Part shown: piece after piece, positions 9,210-18,174 of the stretch
How positions within the stretch are numbered: position 1 is the first letter of the stretch
Layout: each line of letters begins with the position of its first letter
Source of the DNA: Phenylobacterium sp.
GTDB lineage: Bacteria; Pseudomonadota; Alphaproteobacteria; Caulobacterales; Caulobacteraceae
Direction: 5' to 3'
Assembly: GCA_020401865.1 (NCBI GenBank)
Contig: JADCAS010000013.1
Location: 1-64,000 of the forward strand
DNA: 64,000 nucleotides
The notes under the pieces: model-generated
Told to the model about the DNA's origin: nothing
What the model saw: the letters and a program-made list of their open reading frames with translations, nothing else
Database searches by the model: none
Position numbers and translations under genes: made by a program

Positions 9210-10268
9210 TCAACCCGCTTTGGCTGTTGCTACCTGTCGTCGGACCGCCAAATCGTCCCAGATCGTGACTTCTTCGCGCACGCGGTCTCCGATCACGCGG
9301 AAATGCGATACAGCCAGAATGTATAAAGGCGCTCCGGTCGGCGCTCCGTATCGGCCGCCGCCGGAGTGTTCGCCTGCCATCGACCACCGGATCGCAACGT
9401 CGCGCGCTTCGCCAAGGTAGGGGGTTTCTGCTATGTGTTCGATCCGCAGCTGGTGGCCTGGGATCGCGCGCCTGACGCCGTCTTGCCAGGCCGCGATTTG
9501 ATCGGGGCCGTAGAGGAACTCGCCGCCGGGATACCAGGCGTTCAGGCGAAAGTCCGACTCGTTGCGGGCGGCTGCGGCGTCCACCTCCTCCCCCCAGTAG
9601 CTGCGGAGCAGGCGAGCAGCGACCGCGCTTGCTTTCGACTCGGGTTCGACCCCGGGCGTTTCCGACACCTGGATCCGGTACGGCGCCAGGACATCGATGA
9701 GAGGATGTCCGGTGTCGCGATCCCGCCTTGCATGCCGCAGCGCCACTTCGTCGGGATCGTAGCCGAGCTGGACCGCGAGAGCGAGATTGTCGCGCACCAG
9801 CCATTCCTCCACGACCTGGTTTTCGCGGCAAAGGCAATCCGCGATCGTTCGCACGAGCACCCGCCGCCCGGTGGCGGGACCAAAGTCGCTATCACCTCGA
9901 TTGGTCATCTTGGATGTGATCAGATGCGATGACAGAAACGTCCCGTCGCCATCGTCCGACCATATGACGTTGTCACCGTCCAGCCTTCGATCCGGGAACG
10001 CCGAGAGCGTCGCCCATGTGTTGTCGACGACCGTCTGTGCGCCGCGAATTGGACCCGCGAGAGTATGGATCAGGCAGTCGGGCGCATACCACTTCAGGCA
10101 AAGCTCGACCTCCCGGTCGTGCCAGATTCGTTCCGTGATCCGGATGATGTAATGCGGGAAATCGACAAACTCCGCGTCGAACCCAGGCAAGAACATTCGC
10201 CGCTCGGGGCCGGGATTCATCATGGTCTGGATATCAGTCGTCGCGACCATGGTGATGGGGGCTGGCAT
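9210..10268 (-). CDS. Tandem SnoaL/NTF2-like domain protein
   Basis: A 352-residue protein with two copies of the NTF2-like cone fold of the SnoaL family. The first domain spans about residues 35-170 (CLKWYAPDCLIHTLAGPIRG, then GATVV-type core strands) and the second about 210-345 (SYWGEEVDAAAARNESD, then LYILAVSHFRVIGDRVREEV). Such proteins act as cyclases, hydratases or isomerases, or in ring modification. AGGAG precedes the ATG and overlaps the SDR stop, so this is the last gene of the four-gene operon from 13053 down. A second protein of the same design opens the operon, suggesting an alpha/beta pair or two successive steps. Confidence 0.85.
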   Translation of the reverse strand: MPAPITMVATTDIQTMMNPGPERRMFLPGFDAEFVDFPHYIIRITERIWHDREVELCLKWYAPDCLIHTLAGPIRGAQTVVDNTWATLSAFPDRRLDGDNVIWSDDGDGTFLSSHLITSKMTNRGDSDFGPATGRRVLVRTIADCLCRENQVVEEWLVRDNLALAVQLGYDPDEVALRHARRDRDTGHPLIDVLAPYRIQVSETPGVEPESKASAVAARLLRSYWGEEVDAAAARNESDFRLNAWYPGGEFLYGPDQIAAWQDGVRRAIPGHQLRIEHIAETPYLGEARDVAIRWSMAGEHSGGGRYGAPTGAPLYILAVSHFRVIGDRVREEVTIWDDLAVRRQVATAKAG

Positions 10269-10277
10269 CGGCGGCTC

Positions 10278-11003
10278 CTATTGGGCGGTCCAGCCGCCAT
10301 CGATTACGAGGGAATGCCCTGTGACCATCGCCGCAGCGGGCGAGGCGAGATAGAGCACTGCGGCGGCGACCTCGTCGGCGGTCGCGAGCCGACCGACGGG
10401 AATCATCCGCCGGACAAACTCGGCGAACGCGGGATCTACGAGCATGGCCTCGGTCATCGGCGTGCGTACAAACGTGGGCGCAACGCAGTTCACGCGTATT
10501 CCACGCGGTGCGAGTTCTACGGCCATCGCCTTCGAGAGGCCTTCAATTGCATGTTTGGTCATACAGTAGACCGTGCGGTTGGGGGATCCCACATGCCCCA
10601 TCTGGCTGGTCATATGGATGACTGACCCGCCCGGCCCCATCCTGCGCGATACACTTCGGGCGATACGGAAGGCGGCTCGTACATTCAACGACAGCAGATG
10701 GTCCAGCGCCTGGTCGGTGACTTCAGTAAAGGGCTGCGGGACGTTCGCGCCAGCATTGTTGACCAGGATGTCGAGCGCCCCGCCACTTTCGATGCGCGCC
10801 AGAACCTCCTCACCGGTCACGTCGAGCGGCCACGCCTCAAAAAGGTCGCCGAGTTCCGAGGCCAACCTGTCGAGTTCAGGGGAGCTCCGGGCCACACCTA
10901 CGACTTGGATTCCATCATTCGCAAGCGCTCGGCAAATCGATCGTCCGAGGCCCTTGCTGGCGCCTGTGACAAGAGCGCGTCGAACGGGGGCTCTGACCGC
11001 CAT
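10278..11003 (-). CDS. Short-chain dehydrogenase/reductase (FabG-like)
   Basis: A 241-residue classical SDR oxidoreductase. The NAD(P) site is ALVTGASKGLG (residues 10-20), the NNAGA motif lies near residue 84, and the catalytic Ser, Tyr and Lys are in HMTSQMG and VYCMTKHA (about 130-155). The C-terminal GHSLVIDGGWTAQ is typical. The ATG directly follows the TGA of the bicupin gene, so the two are co-translated. It probably oxidises a hydroxyl group of the intermediate handled by the SnoaL-like and cupin proteins. Confidence 0.93.
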   Translation of the reverse strand: MAVRAPVRRALVTGASKGLGRSICRALANDGIQVVGVARSSPELDRLASELGDLFEAWPLDVTGEEVLARIESGGALDILVNNAGANVPQPFTEVTDQALDHLLSLNVRAAFRIARSVSRRMGPGGSVIHMTSQMGHVGSPNRTVYCMTKHAIEGLSKAMAVELAPRGIRVNCVAPTFVRTPMTEAMLVDPAFAEFVRRMIPVGRLATADEVAAAVLYLASPAAAMVTGHSLVIDGGWTAQ

Positions 11004-12023
11004 TCAGATTTCCGGCAGACTCGGGCGGGGAAGCGTATCGCCGCCACGGACCTGAGCGACTATGGCAGCCTCACCCTCAAGGGTTCGGAGGCGGCGCAGA
11101 ACCCCCTTGGGAACCGTCACTGTGTCACCTGGGCCGCAGACAGCGGAGACGCCATCAATCGAGACCTCGACGCGACCCGACTGAATGAACCACACGTCGG
11201 AGACGTCCAGGATATGGTCTTTGATGGCGGCGCCGTGTTCGATGGTCGACTCGACGATGGTAAAGCCGTGGGCCCAGTCCAGCGGCGGCGCGCCGACAAG
11301 GAGCCGTTCCGAGACGCCAGGTGCGCCCGGGAAGATACCCGGGGGGCGAGGCGCGCGCGCACGCGAGACACACTGTTCAAGGGCGGACGAGTCCGCTCTC
11401 CTCAGTGCTGCGACCTGCTCAGGCGTTGTTGCCGGCATCGGTTGCGCGCCGGCTGGCGCCTGCTCGCCTTTGGTGGAGTCGATCAGTGCGCCGTTCTCAA
11501 GCAGAATAAGCCCAAAGCTCTTCGCCATTTCAAAGACATAAGGAGCCCACAGCACGCGACCTGGATCGTCGCCACCGAGGACCGCCCATAGAAAGCCAGT
11601 ATCCAAGCCGACGTTCTCGAAACCACGGAATAACCGGGTAGGGATTGAAATCAGATCCCCAGGTTCGAGCCGGACGTCACCATCCTCTCCATGCTCCCCC
11701 GTCATGAAGCGCCAGCGTCCTGAGTGAACGTAAAAGACTTCGACCGTCTCATGACTGTGCTGGGAGTTCAGGCACCGAGGCGGTTGGCGGGCGCCTCCGA
11801 TATTGAAGCCATGAGGTTCTGAGACATGCACGAACTGGTTCCGGTTCTCCGACACCCCGGGACCGATGATGGTGAAGTTCTCCTTCTGATCCGAACCGGG
11901 CGAGCGCGTATCGATGAACGCGTCGCGGCATGGCGCCAGGTCCTGGTAACGTACGATCCGAGACTCGATTTCGAAGTCCTTGGATCCAGGCGACGGATTG
12001 TCCATAGGGGTGCCGTTTCGCAT
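11004..12023 (-). CDS. Bicupin protein (double cupin, dioxygenase-like)
   Basis: About 339 residues with two beta-barrel cupin domains. The first has the metal-type motif SQHSHETVEVFYVHSG (His-x-x-His and Glu, near residue 85) and PGDLISIPTRLFRGF; the second, near residue 270 onward (DVWFIQSGRVEVSIDG, PGDTVTVPKGVLRRL), lacks the histidines and is probably structural. Bicupins include quercetinase-, gentisate- and oxalate-acting enzymes. I placed the start at ATG 12023, four bases after the upstream stop; an in-frame ATG at 12005 is possible and neither has a strong ribosome site. A longer frame to 12218 only overlaps the upstream gene. Confidence 0.82.
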   Translation of the reverse strand: MRNGTPMDNPSPGSKDFEIESRIVRYQDLAPCRDAFIDTRSPGSDQKENFTIIGPGVSENRNQFVHVSEPHGFNIGGARQPPRCLNSQHSHETVEVFYVHSGRWRFMTGEHGEDGDVRLEPGDLISIPTRLFRGFENVGLDTGFLWAVLGGDDPGRVLWAPYVFEMAKSFGLILLENGALIDSTKGEQAPAGAQPMPATTPEQVAALRRADSSALEQCVSRARAPRPPGIFPGAPGVSERLLVGAPPLDWAHGFTIVESTIEHGAAIKDHILDVSDVWFIQSGRVEVSIDGVSAVCGPGDTVTVPKGVLRRLRTLEGEAAIVAQVRGGDTLPRPSLPEI

Positions 12024-12027
12024 GGAA

Positions 12028-13053
12028 CTAAAGGCTATCTTTGGGGGCGCCTCGCAGATGCGCGAGTCTGCCGAAGACATCGTAGCCCATCTGTAGAAGC
12101 AGGTTGATGATATCGATCGGGATCCAATTCTCGGCGATGAGTTCGCCTTCGCAACGATAGAAATCCATAACTCGCATTCCGACCTTTCGGCCGGTTGCAG
12201 GCATGCCGAGAAAGCCATCCCCCGTATGCGTCGCGGTGACGCTGGGCCAACCGCCCGTCACCACAAAGGGGCCGTCCCCGATGCGGCAGATGTGCTGTCC
12301 GCCCTTGCGGTCAGGGAAGGCAACGAGAAACGGTATCTGATGGTGCCGGCGGAATCCCTCAAGGCCAAACGTCGTACCGATGCCCGACGGACCGTACCAC
12401 GCAAACCCTGGCGTCCAGAACCGGGCGATATCCATAGAATCTAGGTTCTTGCCGTCGAACGATAGGAGCCCGGCATGCATAGCCAGGACGAGGTCAAGAC
12501 TGGTGCGGCCCTGGTCCGCATCGACCCCGGATAGACTCATGTCACCGCCGGCGGCGGGCGCCGGCCACAGGCCCTCCGCACCAAGGCTGGGCGCAAGCGG
12601 CCAGAAGCCGGCCTGGCGCATCAAGTCGAGTATATCGATGAGAATCCAGGACTCGGCGATCCTGCCGCCGTCGAGGCGATGGACCTCGCCAAAACGCAAC
12701 CACGTCGCCTTGTTGGTCGCCGGAATCCCCAACCAGTCCGAGATGAAGACGCCACGATAGTGCCCCAGGATGGCAACCATGTCGAAGCCCGCGAACGAAC
12801 CCGCCGCGATCATCGTGTGGGTCCGCTCCAGCCGGGTAAAGCTCGACCGCAGGGGGGTCCAAAGCTTCTGCTCAATCGCAGTTGCGCCGCCAATGTCATT
12901 CAAGGGGTGCGAGATATGAGCGACGGCGTCTGGGAGGTAGAGATCGCGCAACGCCTTCTGCGCAGTGGCGTCAGGGCTGGCGGCCGCGGCGCAAAAGCCC
13001 TGGTGCAAATGTATCTTCTCCGCACCCTGTCGTTCCGCATCGGTCCGAGACAT
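12028..13053 (-). CDS. Tandem SnoaL/NTF2-like domain protein, operon opener
   Basis: About 341 residues with two SnoaL-like halves: residues about 15-155 (LYLPDAVAHISHPLNDIGG ... RIAESWILIDILDLMRQAG) and about 195-335 (FWTPGFAWYGPSGIGT ... LIAENWIPIDIINLLLQMGY). The near-identical closing motifs, ESWILIDILDLM and ENWIPIDIINLL, show an internal duplication. The ATG at 13053 follows AAGGA at good spacing; a GTG at 13071 is less likely. It leads the SnoaL-bicupin-SDR-SnoaL operon, which I infer to be a small-molecule catabolic pathway of unknown substrate. Confidence 0.85.
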   Translation of the reverse strand: MSRTDAERQGAEKIHLHQGFCAAAASPDATAQKALRDLYLPDAVAHISHPLNDIGGATAIEQKLWTPLRSSFTRLERTHTMIAAGSFAGFDMVAILGHYRGVFISDWLGIPATNKATWLRFGEVHRLDGGRIAESWILIDILDLMRQAGFWPLAPSLGAEGLWPAPAAGGDMSLSGVDADQGRTSLDLVLAMHAGLLSFDGKNLDSMDIARFWTPGFAWYGPSGIGTTFGLEGFRRHHQIPFLVAFPDRKGGQHICRIGDGPFVVTGGWPSVTATHTGDGFLGMPATGRKVGMRVMDFYRCEGELIAENWIPIDIINLLLQMGYDVFGRLAHLRGAPKDSL

Positions 13054-13280
13054 CGGTCTTTCCTTGCTCACGTCCCCAGCTTAGACAGTATTGTTGCATT
13101 CGCAGTCAACACGGAGTTCCGTTCCGTGTGCCTGTGAGGCTGCAGGATGCGCCTGAATCTCGCGGAGATCCGCTTCGGGTGTGCAAGGATGGGATCGAAA
13201 ATGATCTGCCTGCTCGGATGGCGAGACTCTCGGACCCCGCCGATTCAGACTCGCGATGAACTGCGAAAGGTCAGAAGGGG

Positions 13281-14654
13281 ATGATCTCCATCCTCGATCT
13301 CTTCAGAATCGGCATCGGCCCTTCCAGTTCGCACACCGTTGGTCCGATGCGAATCACCTTCAGATTCGCAGAGGACCTCGAGGCACGAGGAATCCTTCGG
13401 AGTGTTACGCGGCTACACGTCCAGCTTCAGGGCTCGCTCGCTCTCACTGGCGTCGGCCATGGGTCGATCGACGCCTGCCTGATGGGTCTGCTTGGCGGCG
13501 AGCCCGAGACCGTGGACCCGGGTAAGATGAGCGTAGAGTTAGAGGCCGCGCGTACGGGTGCTCTGAGGCTGCTTGGACGTCACCTCGTAGCGTTCGACCT
13601 CACGCGAGACCTGGAGCTCGCGACCACGGTCACGCCAGACCTGCACCCCAACGGGATGCGATTAAGGGCGTATGACGTGAATGCCGGCTTGCTCGCGGAT
13701 GAGACCTACTTCTCGACCGGCGGGGGATTCTACGCCAGCGAACGCCAGCTGCGTTCCCCCGCGCCAAACGACCTTGTCCTTGTTCGCGGTCGCGCGCCCT
13801 ATGCCTACGGGTCAGCCGATGAACTGCTGAGGCTCTGCAGAGCGACTGGCATGAACATCGACGAGATCGTTCTGGCCAACGAATCTGCTTGGCGCCCTGT
13901 CGATCAGTCACTCGCGGGCATCGACAAGGTGGTGATGGCGATGAACGCCTGCATCGATCGCGGTCTGAACGCAGAAGGAAAGCTGCCTGGCGGGTTGAAT
14001 GTGCGTCGCCGTGCGCCTGAGCTCTGGCGACGGCTCGCTGACCGCGCGCCTGTCAACGAGGCCGAAACGCTTCTTGATTGGCTTAACGTCTACGCAATGG
14101 CGGTGAACGAAGAGAATGCCGCTGGCGGCCGGGTGGTCACGGCTCCCACAAATGGTGCGGCTGGCATTGTCCCCGCAGTGCTCCGCCACTACTGCATGAG
14201 ACCCGACGGAGACCTCAAGGCGGCGCGACGCATGGTCCTGACGGCCGGCGGAATAGGCCTTCTTTACAAGCAGAGAGCCTCGATCTCTGGGGCCGAGATG
14301 GGCTGTCAGGGCGAAGTGGGCGTCGCCTGCTCGATGGCGGCCGCCGGTTTGGCGGCGGTCTGGGGTGCGACGCCGGAGCAGATTGCGGCGGCCGCCGAGA
14401 TCGGGATGGAGCACAATCTCGGCCTCACCTGCGACCCGGTGGGCGGGCTTGTCCAGATACCCTGTATCGAACGAAACGCCATCGGGGCGGTCAAGGCGGT
14501 CAATGCGGCGAGACTGGCCCTCCACAGTCATGAAGCGCCGAAGGTCACACTTGACCAGGTCATTGAAACGATGCGCCAGACCGGTGTCGATATGTCCTCC
14601 AAGTACAAGGAGACGAGTCTCGGCGGCCTCGCGGTGAATGTGGTGGCGTGCTGA
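13281..14654 (+). CDS. sdaA: L-serine ammonia-lyase, iron-sulfur type, single chain
   Basis: A 457-residue serine dehydratase converting L-serine to pyruvate and ammonia, with fused beta and alpha domains as in most Gram-negatives. The N-terminus carries [13 protein letters not shown] (residues 11-23), and the [4Fe-4S] cysteines are visible in [11 protein letters not shown] (about 337-347) and [16 protein letters not shown] (about 376-391). A GAAAGG motif lies ten bases before the ATG. It stands alone, divergent from the SnoaL operon and followed by insertion-sequence debris. The acidic C-terminal cysteine characteristic of the family (NVVAC end) is present. Confidence 0.96.
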   Translation: MISILDLFRIGIGPSSSHTVGPMRITFRFAEDLEARGILRSVTRLHVQLQGSLALTGVGHGSIDACLMGLLGGEPETVDPGKMSVELEAARTGALRLLGRHLVAFDLTRDLELATTVTPDLHPNGMRLRAYDVNAGLLADETYFSTGGGFYASERQLRSPAPNDLVLVRGRAPYAYGSADELLRLCRATGMNIDEIVLANESAWRPVDQSLAGIDKVVMAMNACIDRGLNAEGKLPGGLNVRRRAPELWRRLADRAPVNEAETLLDWLNVYAMAVNEENAAGGRVVTAPTNGAAGIVPAVLRHYCMRPDGDLKAARRMVLTAGGIGLLYKQRASISGAEMGCQGEVGVACSMAAAGLAAVWGATPEQIAAAAEIGMEHNLGLTCDPVGGLVQIPCIERNAIGAVKAVNAARLALHSHEAPKVTLDQVIETMRQTGVDMSSKYKETSLGGLAVNVVAC

Positions 14655-14689
14655 TGGAACTCGCCGATCGGGTGATCTGCTCCGACCCT

Positions 14690-14750
14690 GATCCCTTGAT
14701 CTGGGTGAGAGTGCGTCCCCGAGGAAGCGGATATGAAGAAGAGCCGGTTC
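14690..14750 (+). mobile_element. IS3-family left-end scrap with OrfA start codon
   Basis: ATGAAGAAGAGCCGGTTC at 14733-14750 encodes MKKSRF, the usual first residues of IS3-family OrfA, after which the sequence switches into repeat R at the shared GGTTCGCGGGG. It is a short recombination scar rather than a gene. Family assignment rests on only six codons. Confidence 0.35.
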
Positions 14751-14812
14751 GCGGGGCCGGCTCGGGCCCGAAAGGGGGCGCGTCTCCGCGCCGTGCCTGA
14801 AAGGTTGGGTTT
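14746..14812 (+). repeat. Repeat R, copy 1 (3-prime part only)
   Basis: This matches the last third of repeat R, from the GCGGGGCCGG block to AAAGGTTGGGTTT, and is almost identical to the same part of copy 4 at 32868-33037. The upstream two thirds are missing, replaced by IS3 sequence. The left end of an IS6-type element follows directly, exactly as in copy 4. Confidence 0.8.
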
Positions 14813-15645
14813 GGCATTGTCAGCCCAAATGCACCGGCCGGTCAGGGGTAGGGATTGGGTGGACGAAATGGCCCGTCAGAGAAAGACCCACGATCCGTTC
14901 CGCGGGTTCGACAGCTCGCCTGAGGTGATACGCCTGGTGGTCATGATGCGCGTGCGCGATCCGCTGTCCCTGCGAAACGTCGAGGGCCTGCTGTTCGCGC
15001 GCGGCATCGACATCTGTCACGAGACGGTGCGGCTCTGGTGGAACCGGTTCGGTCCGATGTTTGCCGGCGAGATCCGCAGGAAGCGCGTTGAGCACATACG
15101 CGCCTAAACCATTGGCGTTGGCATCTCGACGAGGTCTACGTGAAAATCAACGGCCAGATGCGCTACCTGTGGCGCGCCGTCGATCACGGGGGAGAGGGGC
15201 TGGAATCCTTCGTGAACACCACCTACGACAAGGCCGCGGCGCTGAAGTTCATGAAGAAGCTGGTGAAGCGGCACGGCTGCGCCAGGTCGATCACCACCGA
15301 CGGGCTCCGCCCGTACAAGGCCGCCATGAGCGAGCTCCAAATCGCCGAGCGGCAGGAGGTCGGTCGCTGGGCCAACAACCGGTCTGAGAACTCTCACCTG
15401 CCCTTACGACGACGAGACGGGCGATGTTGCGGTTCCGGCGGATGAAGACGCTTCAGCAGTTCACCTCAGTCCACGCCTGCGTCCACAACCACTTCAGCCA
15501 GGAGCGACACCTCATCAGCCGAGACCTTTACCGCCCACGACGCTCAGCCGCCCTGACTGAGTGGAAGTCGCTCGTCACGTAAGGCCGTTCGGGTTGGGGG
15601 AAATGCGGCTGGCTGGAGACGAGTTAGACTTGGACTAGCAGCACC
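14813..15645 (+). mobile_element. IS6-type insertion sequence, copy 1 (inactive)
   Basis: About 833 bp bounded by imperfect terminal inverted repeats: left GGCATTGTCAGCCCAAA and right end reading inward GGTGCTGCTAGTCCAAG. Both resemble IS6-family tips. No 8-bp target duplication is seen; the left flank is repeat R copy 1 and the right flank is repeat R copy 2. The transposase gene inside is frameshifted. Confidence 0.75.
14868..15582 (+). pseudogene. IS6-family transposase, broken by two frameshifts
   Basis: Pieces of an IS6-type DDE transposase in consecutive frames: helix-turn-helix part VIRLVVMMRVRDPLSLRNVE, then after a shift near 15105 HWRWHLDEVYVKING (first Asp) and SITTDGLRPY (second Asp), then SENSHLPLRRR (Glu). 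A further one-base loss near 15408 moves the reading frame again before MKTLQQFTSVHACVHNHFSQ. The first break sits at the same place as in the copy at 33 kb, where the sequence is otherwise diverged, so that lesion is older than the duplication or is a programmed shift. Confidence 0.85.
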
Positions 15646-15820
15646 GCCACCCACCCTCCCGACATCCCTGCCTGAGCAGAGCGGTTCCGACATGTCGCGG
15701 AACCTGCGGGCCTATTCGCGCCCGAACCGTCTGTGGAGGCGCCCCTGGGCGCGGGGTTCGAGGGCCGGTTTGGGCCCGGAAGGGGGCGCGTCTCCGGGGC
15801 CTTCCCGAAAGGTTGGGTTT
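15643..15820 (+). repeat. Repeat R, copy 2
   Basis: About 178 bp beginning CACCGCCACCCACC and ending AAAGGTTGGGTTT. It contains two inverted repeats: GGTTCCG with CGGAACC across an 8-base loop, and a longer-range GGAGGCGCCCC with GGCGCGTCTCC across about 50 bases. It begins inside the right tip of IS copy 1, the two sharing the bases CACC. Confidence 0.8.
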
Positions 15821-16207
15821 CCCTGTGAACAGGGAATGAGCAGCGAATTTCTTTCTATACCCAAAGCCCAGACTTGCTGCGGCTACGGAATTTCCTCGCA
15901 AGATCAGAGGGTTCCCACGTGACCCCCTGAAACTCCGCCAGGGACTATTGGGGTCCGCCCCGGGGAAGGGACGGACGGATGAAGCGATCCAGGTTCACTG
16001 GAGAGCAGATCTTCGGGATCCTGCGGGAGCAGGAGGCCCAGTCTTCGCGACTGCGACACTTTCGCAATATCCAGGGCGAGACGCTTGCAGAAGCGTCCGG
16101 CGGTATCCACGTCCGCCGGCAGATGGAAGACCCAATGACCATCACGCCGGTTCACGGCCCTGCGGCTGACCGGGGCTTCTGACAAACACAGACAAAGGGA
16201 AAACACG
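15821..16207. mobile_element. IS3-family OrfA remnant (15920-16044) within gene-free DNA
   Basis: TGACCCCCTGAAAC at 15920 looks like an IS3-type left tip, and ATG at 15979 opens MKRSRFTGEQIFGILREQEA, the OrfA start of that family. Homology ends at about 16044 where the helix-turn-helix should continue. The remaining DNA to the lipoprotein gene shows no supported gene in either direction. Confidence 0.7.
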
Positions 16208-16594
16208 ATGCGGACTGTTCTGGTGGCCGGTTTCGCGCTGGTGCTCGCGGCCTGCGGCGAAGCAGCCGACCTGCAACCCGTGAAGCAGGGTGCGCTCGAT
16301 CTCGGCGGGCAGGCGCTCGAGGCGGCGAGCGGCGCTGTCGATACCAAGACGGCCTGCATGCTCGCCGGACAGAACGAAGCATTCTGTGGCTGCGTTCAAG
16401 ACAGCCTGGGGTCCAAGATTACCGGCGAGCACCTGGAAGCCCTGAAGACTGTCGTCGGCGAAAGTCTGAGCGGAGAAGGCTTGTCGGCCGCCATCGAGAA
16501 AGCCGGCAGTGTTGACGCGCCGACCCGCCAGGCACTGGTGCAATGTGCAACAACCGCCGCCGTTGAAGGCGCTTTGGCCGAGGCGGGGAACTAG
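16208..16594 (+). CDS. Small putative lipoprotein, cysteine-rich
   Basis: A 128-residue exported protein. The signal MRTVLVAGFALVLAACGEA ends with a clear lipobox, LAAC, so Cys16 should be lipidated and the protein anchored in a membrane. The mature part has four further cysteines, in TACMLAG, FCGCVQ and VQCATT, suggesting two disulfides, and is otherwise helical and Ala-rich. AAAGGGA precedes the ATG. I do not recognise a family; the pattern of a cysteine pair near the middle and one near the end resembles small periplasmic cargo-like lipoproteins. It is the only intact gene between insertion-sequence remnants. Confidence 0.8.
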   Translation: MRTVLVAGFALVLAACGEAADLQPVKQGALDLGGQALEAASGAVDTKTACMLAGQNEAFCGCVQDSLGSKITGEHLEALKTVVGESLSGEGLSAAIEKAGSVDAPTRQALVQCATTAAVEGALAEAGN

Positions 16595-16599
16595 CCTTT

Positions 16600-16866
16600 C
16601 AACCCCTCTGACCGAGCGGCTGTTTGAGGCTAATGGCCGTTCAGGCATCGGCGGCTTGCGGATGTCGAGATGCAGCTCCATCGCCTCGAGCCAGTCCCGC
16701 CAGCCCGGCTCGAACTGAAGCACGCCCCGCCGAACCTCATGAGCGAGGCCGAGGCGGCGGCGCTCCTTTGTCCGCGCCCTGAGGGTTGCGGTGATCTGGG
16801 TGTTTGCGTGACCGGTGTCGTGGTGGTTGACTGCGGCCCAGGAGAAGCGTGCGCCGAGTTCGGCCC
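16600..16866 (-). pseudogene. Relaxase (VirD2/DUF3363-type) fragment
   Basis: On the minus strand, FSWAAVNHHDTGHANTQI matches the histidine-rich region of DUF3363-type relaxases, and ERRRLGLAHEVRRGVLQFEP followed by LHLDIRKP matches a later helix of the same proteins. The parts between are missing and there is no start, so this is an internally deleted scrap of a conjugation gene, cut at one end by repeat R copy 3. It suggests a mobilisable element once occupied this site. Confidence 0.5.
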
Positions 16867-17036
16867 CACCGCCACCCACCCCTCCGACATCCCTGCCTGA
16901 GCAGACCGGTCCCGCCATGTCGCGGAACCTGCGGGCTTATTCGCGCCCGAACCGTCTGTGGAGAGGCCCCTGGGGGCGGGGTTCGAGGGGCGGTTGGCGC
17001 CGGGAAGGGGGCGCGTCTGCGCGGGCTGCCTGAAAG
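16867..17036 (+). repeat. Repeat R, copy 3 (not next to an IS)
   Basis: About 170 bp sharing the CACCGCCACCCACC start, the CATGTCGCGGAACCTGCGGG core and the GGGGGCGCGTCT block with the other copies. Its tail diverges after CTGAAAG, and no transposase follows, which shows that R can exist apart from the IS6-type element. Confidence 0.78.
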
Positions 17037-17222
17037 TCTGGGATCAGGTGCAGGCGCGGAAGCTCAGAAACCTGACGAGGCGCCGCGATATCCGCTGCGT
17101 TGTCTTCGGGTCGGGCCCAGTCTGGAACGGAAGTGAGACGAGGATGGGCCGAAACGCGATTTCCTTCGGAGCCCGGGTGCTGCCGGGCCGCCAGCAAGGC
17201 GTCGAACGCGGGGTACAGGCAG
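17037..17222. other. Gene-free stretch beyond FGE stop
   Basis: No gene is supported. The minus strand here can be read as a protein-like segment (LTSVPDWARPEDNAAD ... LPRLHLIPD) that stops abruptly at repeat R copy 3, so it may be the tail of a gene destroyed by the repeat, but I cannot name it. Confidence 0.3.
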
Positions 17223-18149
17223 CTAGCCGACGACCCGGAAACCGGTGTTCGACGTGGCGCTGTCGGGCGTATTGGCCGAGCGGGCCGCCACCCGGTAGCG
17301 GTTGCAGTGGCTGGCGTGACAAAGGAATGATCCGCCGCGAATGACCCGGTGTGATCCATCCGGGGGGCCGACGGGGTCGGGACCGGCCCGCCGAGGATCC
17401 GGTTGAGCCGTCCAGACATCTCTGCACCACTCCCAGACATTGCCTGCGACCTCGAACAGGCCAAATCCGTTCGGCGGGAAACTCCTTACGGGGCATGTGC
17501 CATGGTGACCGTCTTCTGCGGTGTCGGCCTGCGGAAAGTCACCCTGCCAGATGTTACACATGTGGGCGCCACCGGGGGTCAGCTCATCGCCCCAGGGATA
17601 CCGGGCGCCGACAAGGCCGCCCCTCGCCGCCGCCTCCCACTGGGCCTCGGTGGGCAGGTGGACTCCCGCCCATCCGCAGTAGGCGAGGGCGTCGTTCCAC
17701 GACACGTGGACGACTGGGTGCTCGCTCTTGAGAGTGACATGACTTCCCCGGCCCGCAGGCCAGCGCCAGCAGGCGTCCGGGACCTCCCACCACCAGGGCG
17801 AGCCGTCGATGCGCCGCCGTACGCTCTTGGCCACCCGGCGCGAAACCAGGGTGTGAAAGACGAGGGAAGACCCGAACCGCTCCGCTTCCGTCCGGTACCC
17901 GGTCGCCTTCACAAACTCGGCGAACTGGGCGTTCGTGACCGTGGTGGCCGAGACCCGAAAGCCGGACAGCGTGACCCGTCTCGGCGGACCCTCGCCGTCT
18001 TCCGGGTTGGCGTCGTGGTCGGAACCGCCCAGCAAATAGCCCCCTCCGGGTATGTGTCGCCAGTCGAACTCCACCGATGCGCCAGAAGCCGGGGGAGACC
18101 CGGTCTCTACCTCCGCTCGATCGGGACGTCCGGGCGCGCAGCAGCTCAT
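17223..18149 (-). CDS. Formylglycine-generating enzyme (sulfatase-activating)
   Basis: A 308-residue FGE/SUMF1 protein that oxidises the active-site Cys of type I sulfatases to formylglycine in the cytoplasm before export. The two copper-binding catalytic cysteines are in GGSFLCHASHCNRYRV (about residues 277-292), followed by the family hallmark AARSANTPDSATSNTGFRV; HLPTEAQWEAAARGG (about 167) and NVWEWCRDVW (about 238) are also typical. The N-terminal MSCCAPGRP is common in bacterial members. It is last in the minus-strand run 23937-17223 and must serve the three sulfatases of the island, which all carry Cys motifs. Confidence 0.96.
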   Translation of the reverse strand: MSCCAPGRPDRAEVETGSPPASGASVEFDWRHIPGGGYLLGGSDHDANPEDGEGPPRRVTLSGFRVSATTVTNAQFAEFVKATGYRTEAERFGSSLVFHTLVSRRVAKSVRRRIDGSPWWWEVPDACWRWPAGRGSHVTLKSEHPVVHVSWNDALAYCGWAGVHLPTEAQWEAAARGGLVGARYPWGDELTPGGAHMCNIWQGDFPQADTAEDGHHGTCPVRSFPPNGFGLFEVAGNVWEWCRDVWTAQPDPRRAGPDPVGPPDGSHRVIRGGSFLCHASHCNRYRVAARSANTPDSATSNTGFRVVG

Positions 18150-18174
18150 GCGAGGCCTAAGTCTCCTCGGAGTG

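Noticed and set aside
13908..14531. Long minus-strand frame opposite the serine dehydratase gene
   Set aside because: It is a GC-rich antisense shadow; the sense frame has all family motifs and the antisense product resembles nothing.
16142..16918. 258-codon minus-strand frame covering the lipoprotein gene
   Set aside because: Only a short internal part resembles a relaxase; the rest is antisense to a gene with signal peptide and lipobox, so it is not one protein.
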